DNA of 64,000 bases, taken from an uncultured Shewanella sp. Its GTDB lineage: Bacteria; Pseudomonadota; Gammaproteobacteria; Enterobacterales; Shewanellaceae. The position numbers were made by a program, and so were the translations under genes. The notes under the pieces are model-generated. The model saw only the letters and a program-made list of their open reading frames with translations, did not search any database and had not been told where the DNA came from. Below, one piece after another: positions 34,929 to 45,134 of the stretch (its first letter is position 1; each line of letters begins with the position of its first letter). The DNA lies in the NCBI RefSeq assembly GCF_947497935.1, contig NZ_CANMIO010000011.1, forward strand, positions 62,001-126,000, read 5' to 3'.

Positions 34929-35559
34929 TCCTTTGTGTAGTTTTGAACTTTAAATGACTATTTATATCAATCAGTATAAGTAGCTAATCTACTCAGGTCG
35001 TTTTTGGCAAACCAATTCAAGACAAATAGCTGAAAGGGTGGTTATTCCCTTGTGAAGCTGTTCAACGCAGAAATAGATACTGTGTTAACGAGCTTAAACA
35101 TTGAATAACTATGCTCTTCACTCGTTGCAAACACCATGGATTCTGCGAATGTCATTGATGCACGACGATATAGAAGGTGCTGTTACCGAGGAGCAATTAA
35201 TGATCCGACCTAATAATCGCTAAACGCTCGCTGAGCGATTAAATCTTTATAGTGATTGTTATTAACCTACTTTATTCAAGCGTAAAAAAATATCCTTAAT
35301 CGATAAGGTGTCGACAAGAAACCAACCCAACCTCAACAAATCACAAGTAAATACACCGCAAACACTCAACATTAACCCGAAGTTCTCTTAGCATTCTTGT
35401 AAAAACTATTGCCCTGAACCAGCTTTATATTAAAAGCTTCACAGAGCTTATAACGCTATTTTACAACCAAGATTAAGCCATTGGCTTTCGCCTTTTTCCC
35501 TGCTAACTTGCATGCTACACTCGGCCTCACTTTCTTGAATCTTAAACTGATACTCCCCT
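34929..35559. other. Intergenic region, no gene seen
   Basis: About 630 bases between two divergent genes. It contains an inverted repeat TAATCGCT/AGCGATTA at 35214-35241. Short frames around 35040-35100 are not supported by a start or ribosome-binding site. It probably contains the yciB promoter near its right end. Confidence 0.4.
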
Positions 35560-36105
35560 ATGAAACAGTTGCTCGACTTTTTACCTTTAATTATCTTTTT
35601 TGCTGTCTATAAATTTTTTGATATTTACGTTGCCAGTGGCGCGTTAATCGCAGCAACAGCGCTGCAACTCGTTATCAGTTATATGCTGTATAAGAAGCTT
35701 GAAAAAATGCACCTGATTACATTCGTAATGGTGACTGTATTTGGCTCACTCACGCTTATCTTACACGACGATTCTTTCATTAAATGGAAAGTCACCATCG
35801 TTTACGCCCTATTTGCCATCGCTTTGGGCGTCAGTCAAATCATGAACAAGCCCCTGCTCAAGAGCATGCTTGGCAAAGAACTCATCGTCGAAGATAAGAT
35901 ATGGGCACGTGTGACTTGGTACTGGGTAAGTTTTTTTGTGGTTTGCGGCCTAGTGAACATCTACGTTGCTTTTAGTTTATCTCAAGAAACTTGGGTTAAC
36001 TTTAAGGTATTTGGTTTGACCGCACTGACGCTGGTCAATACTGTATTAACCGTGGTTTACCTGTTTAAAAACATGTCTGAAGAAGATCGTAAGGAACTCA
36101 AATAA
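35560..36105 (+). CDS. yciB: Inner-membrane septation protein YciB
   Basis: A 181-residue polytopic protein with five membrane segments and the family N-terminus [23 protein letters not shown]. It has the conserved [18 protein letters not shown] near residues 107-124. YciB (IspZ-like, septation protein A) is thought to take part in cell-envelope and division-site synthesis. Its stop codon overlaps the yciI ATG by one base, so the two are translationally coupled, with xthA close behind. Confidence 0.95.
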   Translation: MKQLLDFLPLIIFFAVYKFFDIYVASGALIAATALQLVISYMLYKKLEKMHLITFVMVTVFGSLTLILHDDSFIKWKVTIVYALFAIALGVSQIMNKPLLKSMLGKELIVEDKIWARVTWYWVSFFVVCGLVNIYVAFSLSQETWVNFKVFGLTALTLVNTVLTVVYLFKNMSEEDRKELK

Positions 36106-36404
36106 TGTGGTACATGATTTCATCGCAAGATATTGAAAATAGCTTAGAGAAACGTCTATCCGTTCGTGCAGATCACTTAGCGCGTCTACAACTGTTAGCC
36201 GACGAAGGACGACTACTGATCGCCGGCCCTCACCCAGCAATTGACAGTGACAATCCAGGTGAAGCGGGCTTTACGGGATCGTTAGTGGTTGCCGATTTCG
36301 CCTCACTTGAAGATGCACAGCGCTGGGCCGATGCCGACCCTTATATCGCTGCTGGCGTATATGAAAGCATTATAGTTAAGCCTTACAAACTAGTATTACC
36401 GTAA
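36105..36404 (+). CDS. yciI: YciI-family protein
   Basis: A 99-residue small protein of the YCII family (dimeric ferredoxin-like fold). It shares with E. coli YciI the run [30 protein letters not shown] and [30 protein letters not shown]. The conserved His and Asp of this family (DHLARL, WADADPY) are present. The enzymatic role is not known. Coupled to yciB by a one-base overlap. Confidence 0.95.
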   Translation: MWYMISSQDIENSLEKRLSVRADHLARLQLLADEGRLLIAGPHPAIDSDNPGEAGFTGSLVVADFASLEDAQRWADADPYIAAGVYESIIVKPYKLVLP

Positions 36405-36421
36405 TTAAGAAGGACCATGCA

Positions 36422-37228
36422 GTGAAGATTGTTTCATTTAATATCAATGGATTGCGAGCAAGATTGCACCAGCTTCAAGCGCTTATCGATAGCCATCAGC
36501 CAGACGTTATTGGCCTGCAAGAGACAAAAGTGCATGACGAAGCGTTTCCCCTCGCTGACGTTGAAGCCATGGGCTATAAGGTGCACTACCATGGCGGTAA
36601 GGCACATTATGGTGTTGCCATGCTGTCTAAGCTTGAGCCTTTAAAAGTGCAGAAAGGATTCCCGACTGACGAAGATGATGCACAACGTCGGATGATCATG
36701 GGCACCTTCAGCCAAGAGAACGGCCGCCCATTAACCGTACTCAACGGCTACTTCCCTCAGGGAGATAACATCAGCCATGAGACTAAGTACCCAGCTAAGC
36801 GTAAGTTCTACAAAGACCTGATGCTTTATTTGAATGAGTATCACAACAGTGACGAAGATATCGCTATCATTGGCGACATCAACATCTCTCCTGTGGACTT
36901 AGATATCGGCATTGGTGAGCCTAACGCTAAACGTTGGCTTAAAACTGGCAAGTGCAGTTTCCAACCAGAAGAGCGCGAATGGTTGAAAACCCTGATGGAC
37001 TGGGGCCTAGTCGATACCTTCCGTGAACTCCACCCAGAGCGCAGTGAACGCTACTCTTGGTTCGACTACCGCAGTAAAGGCTTTGTGGATAATCGTGGTC
37101 TACGTATCGACGTAGTACTGGCGAGTAAATCGTTAGCAGAACGTCTTATTGAGTCAGATGTAGATTACGATCTACGCGGTATCGAGAAACCCTCTGATCA
37201 TGCGCCGATTTGGAGCACATTCAGCTAA
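36422..37228 (+). CDS. xthA: Exodeoxyribonuclease III
   Basis: A 268-residue DNA-repair nuclease with apurinic endonuclease and 3'-5' exonuclease activities. Motifs: [11 protein letters not shown] at the N-terminus, the metal-binding Glu in [20 protein letters not shown] near residue 150, and the catalytic His in KPSDHAPIW at the end. The start is GTG with AAGGA upstream, 17 bases after yciI. Last gene of the yciB-yciI-xthA unit. Confidence 0.95.
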   Translation: MKIVSFNINGLRARLHQLQALIDSHQPDVIGLQETKVHDEAFPLADVEAMGYKVHYHGGKAHYGVAMLSKLEPLKVQKGFPTDEDDAQRRMIMGTFSQENGRPLTVLNGYFPQGDNISHETKYPAKRKFYKDLMLYLNEYHNSDEDIAIIGDINISPVDLDIGIGEPNAKRWLKTGKCSFQPEEREWLKTLMDWGLVDTFRELHPERSERYSWFDYRSKGFVDNRGLRIDVVLASKSLAERLIESDVDYDLRGIEKPSDHAPIWSTFS

Positions 37229-37270
37229 TTGAGCTCTATACTGGTTAGCTTATTTAAAGCTAACCGCCAT

Positions 37271-37300
37271 AAAAAATGCCAGCAATTGCTGGCATTTTTT
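37271..37300. terminator. Terminator between xthA and the chemoreceptor gene
   Basis: An AAATGCCAGC/GCTGGCATTT stem with A- and T-runs at both ends; it can serve both convergent genes. Confidence 0.9.
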
Positions 37301-37359
37301 TATTGGGCTTATTTAGACTCGTTAAAATAAAAACATTTAACTAACAACATAGTCTACAC

Positions 37360-38808
37360 CTAACTGACCTTATATTGGCCTAAAATCTGTTCTAAACCTC
37401 TAGAAGAACCCGCTAAATTAGTCGCTAGATCTACCGAACTTTGAGCCGTTTGCTTAATTGTTTCAGCCTGAGCGCGAATATCATTCAACTGAGTTGCAAT
37501 TTCACGTGAAGCCGCGCTTTGCTCCTCCGATGATGCCGCTATCAGAGAGCTCATATCAAACACTATGCTGATAGACTCGGCCATACTATTCACATCTTGG
37601 CCTACTGACTCAATGGCCGTCCTGCCTTTATCTGCTTGAGATACGATATCATTGGTAATATTTGAAAGCTTACCGGTGCCCGTTTGTAATCCTTCAATCA
37701 TAGATTGGATCTCAACCGTCGCTTGCTGGGTTCGGCTCGCCAGCGTCCTCACCTCATCGGCCACTACAGCAAAGCCTCTGCCCTGCTCTCCCGCGCGAGC
37801 AGCCTCAATAGCCGCATTAAGTGCTAGGAGGTTCGTCTGCTCCGAAATACTATTAATCGTTGTCACTACAGCGCCAATATCTGAAGCCGCTTCAGACAAG
37901 TCTTGCACCGATACCGAGGCTTCAGAGATTTTTGTACTGAGTACAGCAATACGCGCAACCGCTTCTGTAATTAACGTCTGACTATTGGAAGCCTGCGCCG
38001 CATTCTGCTGAGTCTGATCTGAGGTATTAGAGGCACTGTGGGAAACCTCTTCCACCGCTGCCGTCATCTGTGCCATGGCTACGGCAACGGTATCGAGGAA
38101 TTGATGCTGGTAATCGGTTAGCTCTACGCTATGTCCCGCTTGCTGAGTAAACTCATCCGCCGCCTCATTTAGGGTCTGTGCATTACGTGAAATCGCCTGC
38201 ACCATCTCACTCATATTATCGGCGCTACGGTCAATCTCTCGGGCAATAAGGCTAAAATCATCTTTACCAAAGAAGTTAAGCCTTTGACTTAAATCGCCAT
38301 CGGCCAAACGCTTGATGGCCATATACATATCCCATAAGCCGCCACCGAGTGAAGTCGACACCCAGTAACTTATCAAGAACAGGGGTAATAACCCAGCAAA
38401 GGCTAACAGCAGCAGCTTATTGGCATGAGACTGCGCCGCTTGCTCCCAACTCGTTACGTCAACTTGAGCCGTTAACGCCTTATCGCCAACTTCAGCACTG
38501 ACGGTCAGTAAGTTATTGCGTCGCTCGGTAATCGAACTGCCAGAGACTCTGAGATCGGCTTGTTGAGCAAACTCGGCCAGAGCGCTTCCTGTCAGAGCTT
38601 GAGATTTAGCGATAACAGCATAGGCATCGATACTCGACTGAGCACGGTTTAAAGAGGAGGATTCGATTAATGATTGGGTATTGCTGTAGTTGAGCGTGGC
38701 GATAGCAGCAGTGATCATTGCCACCATGGTACAAATCACCCAGAATTTACCGTTCAAGCTAAGTTTGATTAGTACAGCATCGACTTTACGAAAACTAATC
38801 TGTTTCAT
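37360..38808 (-). CDS. Methyl-accepting chemotaxis protein
   Basis: A 482-residue inner-membrane chemoreceptor. Helix TM1 ([18 protein letters not shown]) is followed by a short periplasmic domain of about 100 residues of no recognised type, then TM2 ([19 protein letters not shown]), a HAMP domain and the signalling domain with hairpin tip [35 protein letters not shown]. It would signal to CheA/CheW. The start at 38808 is preferred because AAGGA lies upstream; the open frame is ten codons longer. Ligand unknown. Confidence 0.92.
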   Translation of the reverse strand: MKQISFRKVDAVLIKLSLNGKFWVICTMVAMITAAIATLNYSNTQSLIESSSLNRAQSSIDAYAVIAKSQALTGSALAEFAQQADLRVSGSSITERRNNLLTVSAEVGDKALTAQVDVTSWEQAAQSHANKLLLLAFAGLLPLFLISYWVSTSLGGGLWDMYMAIKRLADGDLSQRLNFFGKDDFSLIAREIDRSADNMSEMVQAISRNAQTLNEAADEFTQQAGHSVELTDYQHQFLDTVAVAMAQMTAAVEEVSHSASNTSDQTQQNAAQASNSQTLITEAVARIAVLSTKISEASVSVQDLSEAASDIGAVVTTINSISEQTNLLALNAAIEAARAGEQGRGFAVVADEVRTLASRTQQATVEIQSMIEGLQTGTGKLSNITNDIVSQADKGRTAIESVGQDVNSMAESISIVFDMSSLIAASSEEQSAASREIATQLNDIRAQAETIKQTAQSSVDLATNLAGSSRGLEQILGQYKVS

Positions 38809-38954
38809 TATGATTTTCCTTGGCTTAGCCTTACGCATACAACTTAACTATCGCTTAACTCTGACAAAATTAGGCGAGATAAGGGGTATGCGTAACTATT
38901 TTTATAATTATTAATAACACACAGAATTAATATCACACAGAGCGAAAATACATG

Positions 38955-39443
38955 CTATGACTCTTTAATCTCAGCTCCTAAATTACCCTGCATTTTCTGA
39001 GTCAGGTTAATAAGCTGACCCGTGAGCAAACTCATGCTATATCCAAGCACGGCTCCAATTAGCAATGGCGGAAGAATCGCCGCAACATCACCACCCATCG
39101 CAAAAGTAATACAGCAACCGATAAAGGCGCCTGGAATAAATGCCAACTTTTGGTAACTCGCTTGTAAGCACATCGCCGCAGTTGCAATCCCCGTAAAGGT
39201 ATACCCCATCACTGGCGATACAAAAAAGCTGCTACCCGATATGATTAACCAGCCCCAAAATACACCGGACAGATTAGTCGTCATCGCCATCAGCATGCCC
39301 TTTATACCTGAATGGGTTTGAGCAAAGAAAGTGCTGCAACTTAGAAAACCTATCCATGTCACAAGATGGAGTGCATCAGCAACACCGGCCCATACTGCTG
39401 CGAGTAAACCTGCTGAAATAGCAATCTGCCAACGATTTTCCAT
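38955..39443 (-). CDS. DUF1097 integral membrane protein (YcdZ-like)
   Basis: A 162-residue membrane protein with about five helices (AISAGLLAAVWAGVADAL, WLIISGSSFFVSPVMGY, FIPGAFIGCCITFAMGG, ILPPLLIGAVLGYSMSLL). It has the DUF1097 pattern including WIGFLSCSTFFAQ. No activity is known for this family. It lies between the chemoreceptor and gloC on the same strand, probably transcribed alone. Confidence 0.85.
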   Translation of the reverse strand: MENRWQIAISAGLLAAVWAGVADALHLVTWIGFLSCSTFFAQTHSGIKGMLMAMTTNLSGVFWGWLIISGSSFFVSPVMGYTFTGIATAAMCLQASYQKLAFIPGAFIGCCITFAMGGDVAAILPPLLIGAVLGYSMSLLTGQLINLTQKMQGNLGAEIKES

Positions 39444-39798
39444 AGCGAACCTCTTTACATTAAATCTACTCGACTAATACGCTCATAGAGAGTCGATTAG
39501 TATCAGGTGAGCTAAATTACCTTTTTTATATGTAAAAAAACACGATCTAAACCCAATTATCCGGCTTAATTGCTGACAAATCGCACAAAAATGCCAATTT
39601 TGTAGTAAAAAAACTGATTTATCGCTAACGAAAAGTGAAATTTCAGCGTGATATAAAATATTCAATTACTGGCGATTTGGGTTCAGCTTAGTGGTCTAAG
39701 TGATGTGAACTATTGAAACGTTGAGGAACTGCGATATCAAACAGCCTCTCCTATTACGAAGAGGCTGGTAAAGGTATTTGAAGTGACTGATTTAGCGA
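39444..39798. other. Intergenic region
   Basis: AT-rich, with no supported gene. A 60-codon minus-strand frame at 39483-39665 lacks a ribosome-binding site. The right part holds the hairpin downstream of gloC. Confidence 0.4.
39742..39767 (-). terminator. Probable terminator of gloC
   Basis: A CAGCCTCT/AGAGGCTG stem lies 31 bases after the gloC stop; on the minus strand only three Ts follow, so termination may be weak. Confidence 0.55.
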
Positions 39799-40443
39799 CT
39801 AGCTAAATAGTTGATCGGCTACAAAGGGATTTTGTACTCGCTCATCACCAAAGGTCGATAGTGGACCGTGACCAGGAATAAACTGGACATCACTGCCTAG
39901 TGGCCAAAGTTTTTGGGTGATCGAGTCAATCAAATCTTGATGATTCGATAGCGGGAAGTCAGTTCGGCCGATAGAGCCTCTAAACAACACATCACCGACC
40001 CAAGCTAACTTTGCCGATTGAGCAAAAAACACCACATGACCAGGTGTATGCCCAGGGCAATGCAGTACCTGTAAAATTTGATTACCGACCTTAACTTCGT
40101 CGCCCTCTTCGAGATATTGCGTTGGCGTAAAAGCGTCACAATGCACAAAACCAAAATGTTGGCTCTGTTTCGGTAAACTATCTAACCAGTAATCATCGGC
40201 CTTATGGGGGCCAATAATGGGCACACTAAGTTGCTCGGCTAATGATTTCGCCGCACCAACATGATCAATATGGCCGTGAGTCAGTAATACTTTTTCCACC
40301 ACCACATTATTTTTGGCCGCTTCTTCTAGAATACGCTCGATATTCCCACCCGGATCGACTACCGCCGCTTTCATGGTCTGTTCGCACCAGATTAAACTAC
40401 AATTTTGCTGAAATGGGGTGACGGGTATTAACTGATACTTCAT
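39799..40443 (-). CDS. gloC: Metallo-beta-lactamase-fold hydrolase, type II glyoxalase
   Basis: A 214-residue enzyme closely matching E. coli YcbL (GloC), which hydrolyses S-D-lactoylglutathione. Motifs: NCSLIWCEQT..VDPGG at the N-terminus, the metal site LTHGHIDHVGAA near residue 53, VLHCPGHTPGHVVFF near 127, VGDVLFRGSIGRTDFP near 150 and FIPGHGPLSTFG near 192. All metal ligands of the THxHxDH family are present. Monocistronic on the minus strand. Confidence 0.92.
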   Translation of the reverse strand: MKYQLIPVTPFQQNCSLIWCEQTMKAAVVDPGGNIERILEEAAKNNVVVEKVLLTHGHIDHVGAAKSLAEQLSVPIIGPHKADDYWLDSLPKQSQHFGFVHCDAFTPTQYLEEGDEVKVGNQILQVLHCPGHTPGHVVFFAQSAKLAWVGDVLFRGSIGRTDFPLSNHQDLIDSITQKLWPLGSDVQFIPGHGPLSTFGDERVQNPFVADQLFS

Positions 40444-40748
40444 CGATAATCACCTAAGGCTCTATGTTTCGCTGTGAATGAATAAAGATTACGCCATGTT
40501 GGCCGCTTCGACTATCTATAATTAGGATAATTTGATCTAACGCTCACAAAATCTGCATTATATTTTTTCCTCATCCAATCTCGGTTTGTAGCGATCCCTT
40601 TCCATTAGTATAAACACTGCATTGCTAATAAAAATTGGTATAGAATCGGGGGTTATTCGTTCGCCTTCATTCTGGCAAGTGATTGTCCGATTGATGTCGC
40701 AACCTTAAGTTACAACCTAACAAGAACTCCTAATAAAAGGTCGACTCT
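40444..40748. other. Divergent promoter region of gloC and the S33 peptidase gene
   Basis: About 305 bases, AT-rich, with no gene seen. AAAGG precedes the peptidase ATG at 40749. No regulator site was recognised. Confidence 0.4.
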
Positions 40749-42050
40749 ATGACTTGTGAATTGTCTACACCACTCACTTTTTCTGGCATGATTGCCCGTA
40801 AACACCAGTTTTGTTTGCCCCTCGATTATCAAAAGCCTGATGGCGAGCAAATCTCGGTATTTGCTCGTGAGATCTCAAGCCCTGAAAATCAGGATAAAGC
40901 CTTGCCTTTTATTGTTTTCTTTCAAGGGGGGCCAGGTTTTGGCGCGGTCCGTCCCGCGGCAAATGGTGGCTGGATCCAGCGAGCCCTCAAAGAGTTCCGA
41001 GTATTGCTACTCGATCAACGTGGTACAGGACTGTCAACGCCGGTGAGCTTTGCCAGTTTGGCGCATCTTTCGGCCGAGCAACAAGCCGAATACCTTAACC
41101 ATTTTAGAGCCGACAATATCATTCGTGATGCAGAGTCTATTCGTAAACAGCTCACCAATGATGAGAAGTGGACCATTCTAGGACAAAGTTTTGGTGGTTT
41201 TTGCGTACTCAAATACTTAAATGATGCACCCGAAGGACTCGCAGAGGCCTATATTACTGGCGGTATCCCCTCACTGACCCGCAGTGCCGATGATGTGTAC
41301 CAAGCAACTTACAAACGTGTGCTGACAAAAAACCAAGACTTTTTTAACCGTTTTAGCGATGCTCATGATCTGGTTAAAGCCCTAGCACGCCACATCCAAG
41401 ACAACGAAGTGATCTTAGCCACAGGCGAGCGCCTAACAGTTGAAATGTTGCAGTTACTTGGGATCAATATCGGCATGGAGCAAGGACCAGAAAGCGTCTA
41501 TTACCTGCTAGAACAAGCGTTAATCGAAACGGCATCAGGGACACAAGTTAACCCTCTTTTCTTGGCGCACTTCTGCCAACTACTCGATTTCAATACAAAC
41601 CCCATATTTGCCATGTTGCATGAGTCTATCTATTGCCAACAATCAGCGTCTAACTGGGCGGCACATCGTGTTCGGCAGCAGTATCCAGAATTTAACTATC
41701 AAGCCGATAAGCCATTCTTGTTTACTGGCGAGATGGTCTATCCGTGGATGTTCGAGCAGTTCAATAATCTCAAACCGCTACAGCAAGCGGCACTGAAACT
41801 CGCTCAGAAACAAGACTGGCCTAACCTATATCAAATCGACAAACTTGCCGATAATCAGGTACCTGTCGCCGCCGCGATCTATAGTGAAGATATGTTCGTT
41901 GAGATGCAGTACAGCCTTGAAACTGCAGCTCAAGTCGGCAACCTAAAATATTGGTTAACATCGGAGTATGAACACAATGGTATTCGTATGGATGGTGAGC
42001 ATATTCTAGATAGATTAATTGCAATTAATCGCGGGGAAAAGCTGCGTTAA
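40749..42050 (+). CDS. Alpha/beta-hydrolase, proline iminopeptidase-like (S33)
   Basis: A 433-residue cytoplasmic protein with S33 signature features: the oxyanion region FFQGGPGFGAVRP near residue 58, LLDQRGTGLSTP near 94, the nucleophile elbow ILGQSFGGFCVL near 145 and a probable catalytic His in YEHNGIRMDGEH at the end. It is longer than the classical 310-residue enzyme and belongs to the large aminopeptidase subgroup. It would release N-terminal proline or other residues from small peptides. AAAGG precedes the ATG and a terminator follows. Confidence 0.88.
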   Translation: MTCELSTPLTFSGMIARKHQFCLPLDYQKPDGEQISVFAREISSPENQDKALPFIVFFQGGPGFGAVRPAANGGWIQRALKEFRVLLLDQRGTGLSTPVSFASLAHLSAEQQAEYLNHFRADNIIRDAESIRKQLTNDEKWTILGQSFGGFCVLKYLNDAPEGLAEAYITGGIPSLTRSADDVYQATYKRVLTKNQDFFNRFSDAHDLVKALARHIQDNEVILATGERLTVEMLQLLGINIGMEQGPESVYYLLEQALIETASGTQVNPLFLAHFCQLLDFNTNPIFAMLHESIYCQQSASNWAAHRVRQQYPEFNYQADKPFLFTGEMVYPWMFEQFNNLKPLQQAALKLAQKQDWPNLYQIDKLADNQVPVAAAIYSEDMFVEMQYSLETAAQVGNLKYWLTSEYEHNGIRMDGEHILDRLIAINRGEKLR

Positions 42051-42111
42051 TTAATAAACTCTTAAGCTTGATAGGACATTATGTAATCTGTTCCTCACCT
42101 GTATCACTTTC

Positions 42112-42140
42112 GCAAGCCTTATCAAGGCTTGCTTTTTTTT
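42112..42140 (+). terminator. Terminator after the S33 peptidase gene
   Basis: A GCAAGCCTT/AAGGCTTGC stem with a three-base loop and eight Ts. It also argues against reading a protein through 42068-42265. Confidence 0.92.
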
Positions 42141-42274
42141 ACCTAGAAATCCCCCCTTCTTATCCGCATTGGAAAATCCACGCTTTAGCGCACATACTTT
42201 TTACTATCGGCTCGGTATTTATCCGGTTAGGCCCGATCCAAATTTTGTGTACATGGTCTGCTTAGGGGGCATTT

Positions 42275-42469
42275 ATGAACAGTGACAAACTCGCCACGCT
42301 ACCGGCTGAGATCTTAGTTGGTATTGCCAATGAGCACCTGCGTTTACACTGTAAAGACCAGCAGGCGCTGTTTTATGATCTTGATATATCAAGTGAGCTA
42401 TTGGAGCAAAAACTGGCTGCTAGCGGATTTGAGTACGACCCAAGCTGCAACCAATATAAGCCCCGCTGA
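42275..42469 (+). CDS. DUF4250-family small protein
   Basis: A 64-residue protein with the DUF4250 pattern: LPAEILVGIANEHLRLHCKD at the N-terminus and a downstream SGFEYDPSCNQYKPR, the GY/FxYd..NQF-like ending. No membrane segment is present. GGGGGC lies a few bases before the ATG. The family is uncharacterised. It stands between the peptidase terminator and the convergent galK. Confidence 0.85.
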   Translation: MNSDKLATLPAEILVGIANEHLRLHCKDQQALFYDLDISSELLEQKLAASGFEYDPSCNQYKPR

Positions 42470-42559
42470 CAACTAAAGCTCTGAAGCCCTAATGCTTTGA
42501 GCTACACAGCAACAGTCATCTCTTAGCTTCATTGATCGCGTCATAGTCTAAACCTAAGT

Positions 42560-43732
42560 TTAGCGACTAAAGGCGCCTACTTTAGCCGAGCAAATATATA
42601 CATCGGCCTTGAGACCAGTTTCTCTTTGGTAATCACGCTCAACCACAGTTTTTACAACATCTACCAGACCGTGAGGCACTAAAGCGACAACACACCCTCC
42701 AAAGCCCCCACCAGTCATTCTCACCCCGCCATTGCTGCCAATAACCTTAGATACACAGTCAACCAGATAATCGACTTCTGTAGTGGTCACCTCAAAATCA
42801 TCCCTAAGAGAAGCATGGGAGTCCTGCATCAACTGACTCATCTTAGCGATATCACCTATGGTTAAGGCCTCGAACGCCTGTAAAGTTCGCTTGCTTTCCA
42901 GTATCACATGCCGCGCTCGTTTAAAGATCAGCTCAGGGAGATCCCCCTTTGCCGCCTCTAAGTCTTGTATGCTGACATCGCGCAGCGAAGGCTGATTAAA
43001 AAACTGTGCGGCTTGATTGCATTGCTCCCGCCTATCGTTATATTCACTCCCCACGAGTTGGCGTTGAACATTGGAGTTAATCACCACCACTCGTAACGAG
43101 TCAGCAAGAGTGACATAGCGATAACTCAAGTCTTGGCAGTCGAGAAGCATGGCTTGATTATCTTGGCCTAATGCCGAAATAAGCTGATCCATAATGCCGC
43201 AGTTACAGCCTACAGAGACGTTTTCGGCTTGCTGGCCAATCAATGCCGCACTGATCCCATCCATCTGAATATCATAAAGCTGCGTCAAGGCTTTGATTAA
43301 TGCGATCTCTAAAGACGCCGATGAACTTAGCCCAGCTCCCTGTGGAATATTGCCGCTGATCAAGAGATCGCAACCCTGTATAGAGCCTGCATTATCGATA
43401 GGCTTGTCGAGTGAATCGAAATGGCTTAACAAGGCTTGGAATACGCCTTTAACGTAGTGCCCCCAGCCAACATGCTCATCAAAGCTAATAGCGTCCAGAT
43501 GAAAGCTTACTCTTTCGTCATTAAGATCATTTGCAATCACATTGATACGAAGATCATCGCGCTTTCTCGCCACGACATAGGTTCCCATATCAATGGCAGC
43601 AGGCAACACAAAGCCGTCATTATAATCGGTATGGTCACCAATGATATTCACCCGACCCGGTGCATAAGCTACCCGCTCTGCCTCGACTTGATAGAGCTGC
43701 TTAAACCTATCGCGTATTTTAAGTTCATCCAT
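42560..43732 (-). CDS. galK: Galactokinase
   Basis: A 390-residue GHMP kinase that phosphorylates alpha-D-galactose in the Leloir pathway. Motifs: APGRVNIIGDHTDYNDGFVLP near residue 25, the ATP loop IPQGAGLSSSASLE near 132, GCNCGIMDQLIS near 173 and RMTGGGFGGCVVAL near 336. The ATG at 43732 is chosen because it overlaps the galT TGA by one base (TGATG) and GGAG lies upstream; a GTG one codon earlier is also possible. Second gene of galT-galK. Confidence 0.95.
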   Translation of the reverse strand: MDELKIRDRFKQLYQVEAERVAYAPGRVNIIGDHTDYNDGFVLPAAIDMGTYVVARKRDDLRINVIANDLNDERVSFHLDAISFDEHVGWGHYVKGVFQALLSHFDSLDKPIDNAGSIQGCDLLISGNIPQGAGLSSSASLEIALIKALTQLYDIQMDGISAALIGQQAENVSVGCNCGIMDQLISALGQDNQAMLLDCQDLSYRYVTLADSLRVVVINSNVQRQLVGSEYNDRREQCNQAAQFFNQPSLRDVSIQDLEAAKGDLPELIFKRARHVILESKRTLQAFEALTIGDIAKMSQLMQDSHASLRDDFEVTTTEVDYLVDCVSKVIGSNGGVRMTGGGFGGCVVALVPHGLVDVVKTVVERDYQRETGLKADVYICSAKVGAFSR

Positions 43733-44796
43733 CACTCTTGCTCCAATTTGTAATGAACGCCACGGGCATCTCTTAGGCTCAGAGCTGCCTGCTCTGGCGT
43801 GATATCTCGCTGGGTTTCGGCGAGCATTTCATATCCGACCATGAACTTTTTAACGCTAGCACTGCGCAGTAACGGCGGATAGAAATGAGCATGTAAGCGC
43901 CACTCACTATGTTTTAACCCGTCATAAGGTGCGCCTTGCCAGCCCATAGAGTAAGGAAATGAGCACTGAAATAAATTGTCATAACAGGTCGTCAGCTGCT
44001 TTATGATCTCCGCTAACGACGTTTGGGCCGTCTGATTTAAATCGGTCATTCGCTGGATCTCAAAGCGGGGTAGCAGCAAGGTTTCAAAGGGCCAGGCAGC
44101 CCAATAAGGTACTACCACCAGCCAGTCATCATTACATACAACTATGCGCTCTTGGCGCTCCAGCTCTTTATCCACGTAATCTGCGAGTAAGTTACTGCCG
44201 TGGGTTTGGATGTAAGCCAATAAGTTACCTTGCTTAATATCAACTAAACTTGGCAGTTGTTGTTGCGCCCAAATCTGCCCATGGGGGTGAGGGTTAGAAC
44301 ACCCCATGGCCGCACCTTTGTTCTCAAAAATCTGTACCCAAGAATAATCACGTCCAAGCTCAGCACTCTGTTCTCGCCATGTCTTAACCACCTGCTCTAT
44401 TTCTGCTACAGACAATAAAGGTAAAGTCTTGGAGTGATCGGGGGAAAAGCAGATCACCCGGCTTTCGCCTCTTTCGGTACTAAATCGAAATAATGGATCG
44501 TCATCACTCGACACTGGCGTATCGGGAACTAAAGCTGAGAAGTCATTTTTAAACACGAAAGTAGATTGATAATCCGGGTTGATCTCACCGTTAACCCGAG
44601 TGTTACCCGCACATAAAAAACATTCGCTATCATGGCTAGGTGATGAAGAGGTATCTGATGCTTCTACCTGTCCCAGCCAAGGTCGCTTTGCCCTGTGGGG
44701 AGCCAGTAATACCCACTCAGACGTTAGTGGGTTATAGCGTCGATGAGAGTGTTCACAGGGATCAAAATGTACATCTGTTATTTGCGTCATGACCAT
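43732..44796 (-). CDS. galT: Galactose-1-phosphate uridylyltransferase
   Basis: A 354-residue HIT-superfamily enzyme that exchanges UMP between UDP-glucose and galactose-1-phosphate. It has [22 protein letters not shown] at the N-terminus, the zinc Cys pair CFLCAGN near residue 61, and the active-site [14 protein letters not shown] near 170 with the nucleophile His, plus [14 protein letters not shown] near 300. Two start codons (GTC-spaced ATGs) are possible. First gene of the operon; galE is not in the window. Confidence 0.95.
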   Translation of the reverse strand: MVMTQITDVHFDPCEHSHRRYNPLTSEWVLLAPHRAKRPWLGQVEASDTSSSPSHDSECFLCAGNTRVNGEINPDYQSTFVFKNDFSALVPDTPVSSDDDPLFRFSTERGESRVICFSPDHSKTLPLLSVAEIEQVVKTWREQSAELGRDYSWVQIFENKGAAMGCSNPHPHGQIWAQQQLPSLVDIKQGNLLAYIQTHGSNLLADYVDKELERQERIVVCNDDWLVVVPYWAAWPFETLLLPRFEIQRMTDLNQTAQTSLAEIIKQLTTCYDNLFQCSFPYSMGWQGAPYDGLKHSEWRLHAHFYPPLLRSASVKKFMVGYEMLAETQRDITPEQAALSLRDARGVHYKLEQE

Positions 44797-45134
44797 GATT
44801 GATAGGCTGAGTATGAATACCCCGTATGCTCATCTAGTTGAACCTAGGAGTCATTCCTGAAAAGGTGCTTTTAACTCCCAATAAAACTCCCATCATCGGC
44901 TACTTGAATGACAATCCCCTATTAAAAAGATAATCAGGCCTTTCAATTGGCAAAACCCTTTGGAATATCAACCAGATAAACTTGCATCATAAGTTATGGT
45001 ATTTGGCTATTTTGATAATTTTTTATTATTGATATATTTACTGTTATCATCCAATTAAGTACCGCACTTCATTGTGAATTAAATCACGTACCGACAGCAT
45101 GCTCAGAAGGCATGTTGAAAATTCGGAGAACGCT
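44797..45134. other. Divergent region between galT and the LysR-type gene
   Basis: An AT-rich intergenic region with no gene seen. It carries a CRP-like site listed separately and probably both promoters. Confidence 0.45.
45073..45088. promoter_or_regulatory. CRP-like binding site
   Basis: TGTGA-N6-TCACG matches the CRP consensus TGTGA-N6-TCACA with one mismatch. It lies 47 bases before the LysR-type gene and 277 bases before galT. Confidence 0.45.

Noticed and set aside
39483..39665. 60-codon minus-strand frame in the gloC/DUF1097 gap
   Set aside because: No ribosome-binding site, odd composition and AT-rich non-coding context.
42068..42265. 65-codon frame after the S33 peptidase gene
   Set aside because: It runs straight through a strong intrinsic terminator and has no ribosome-binding site.
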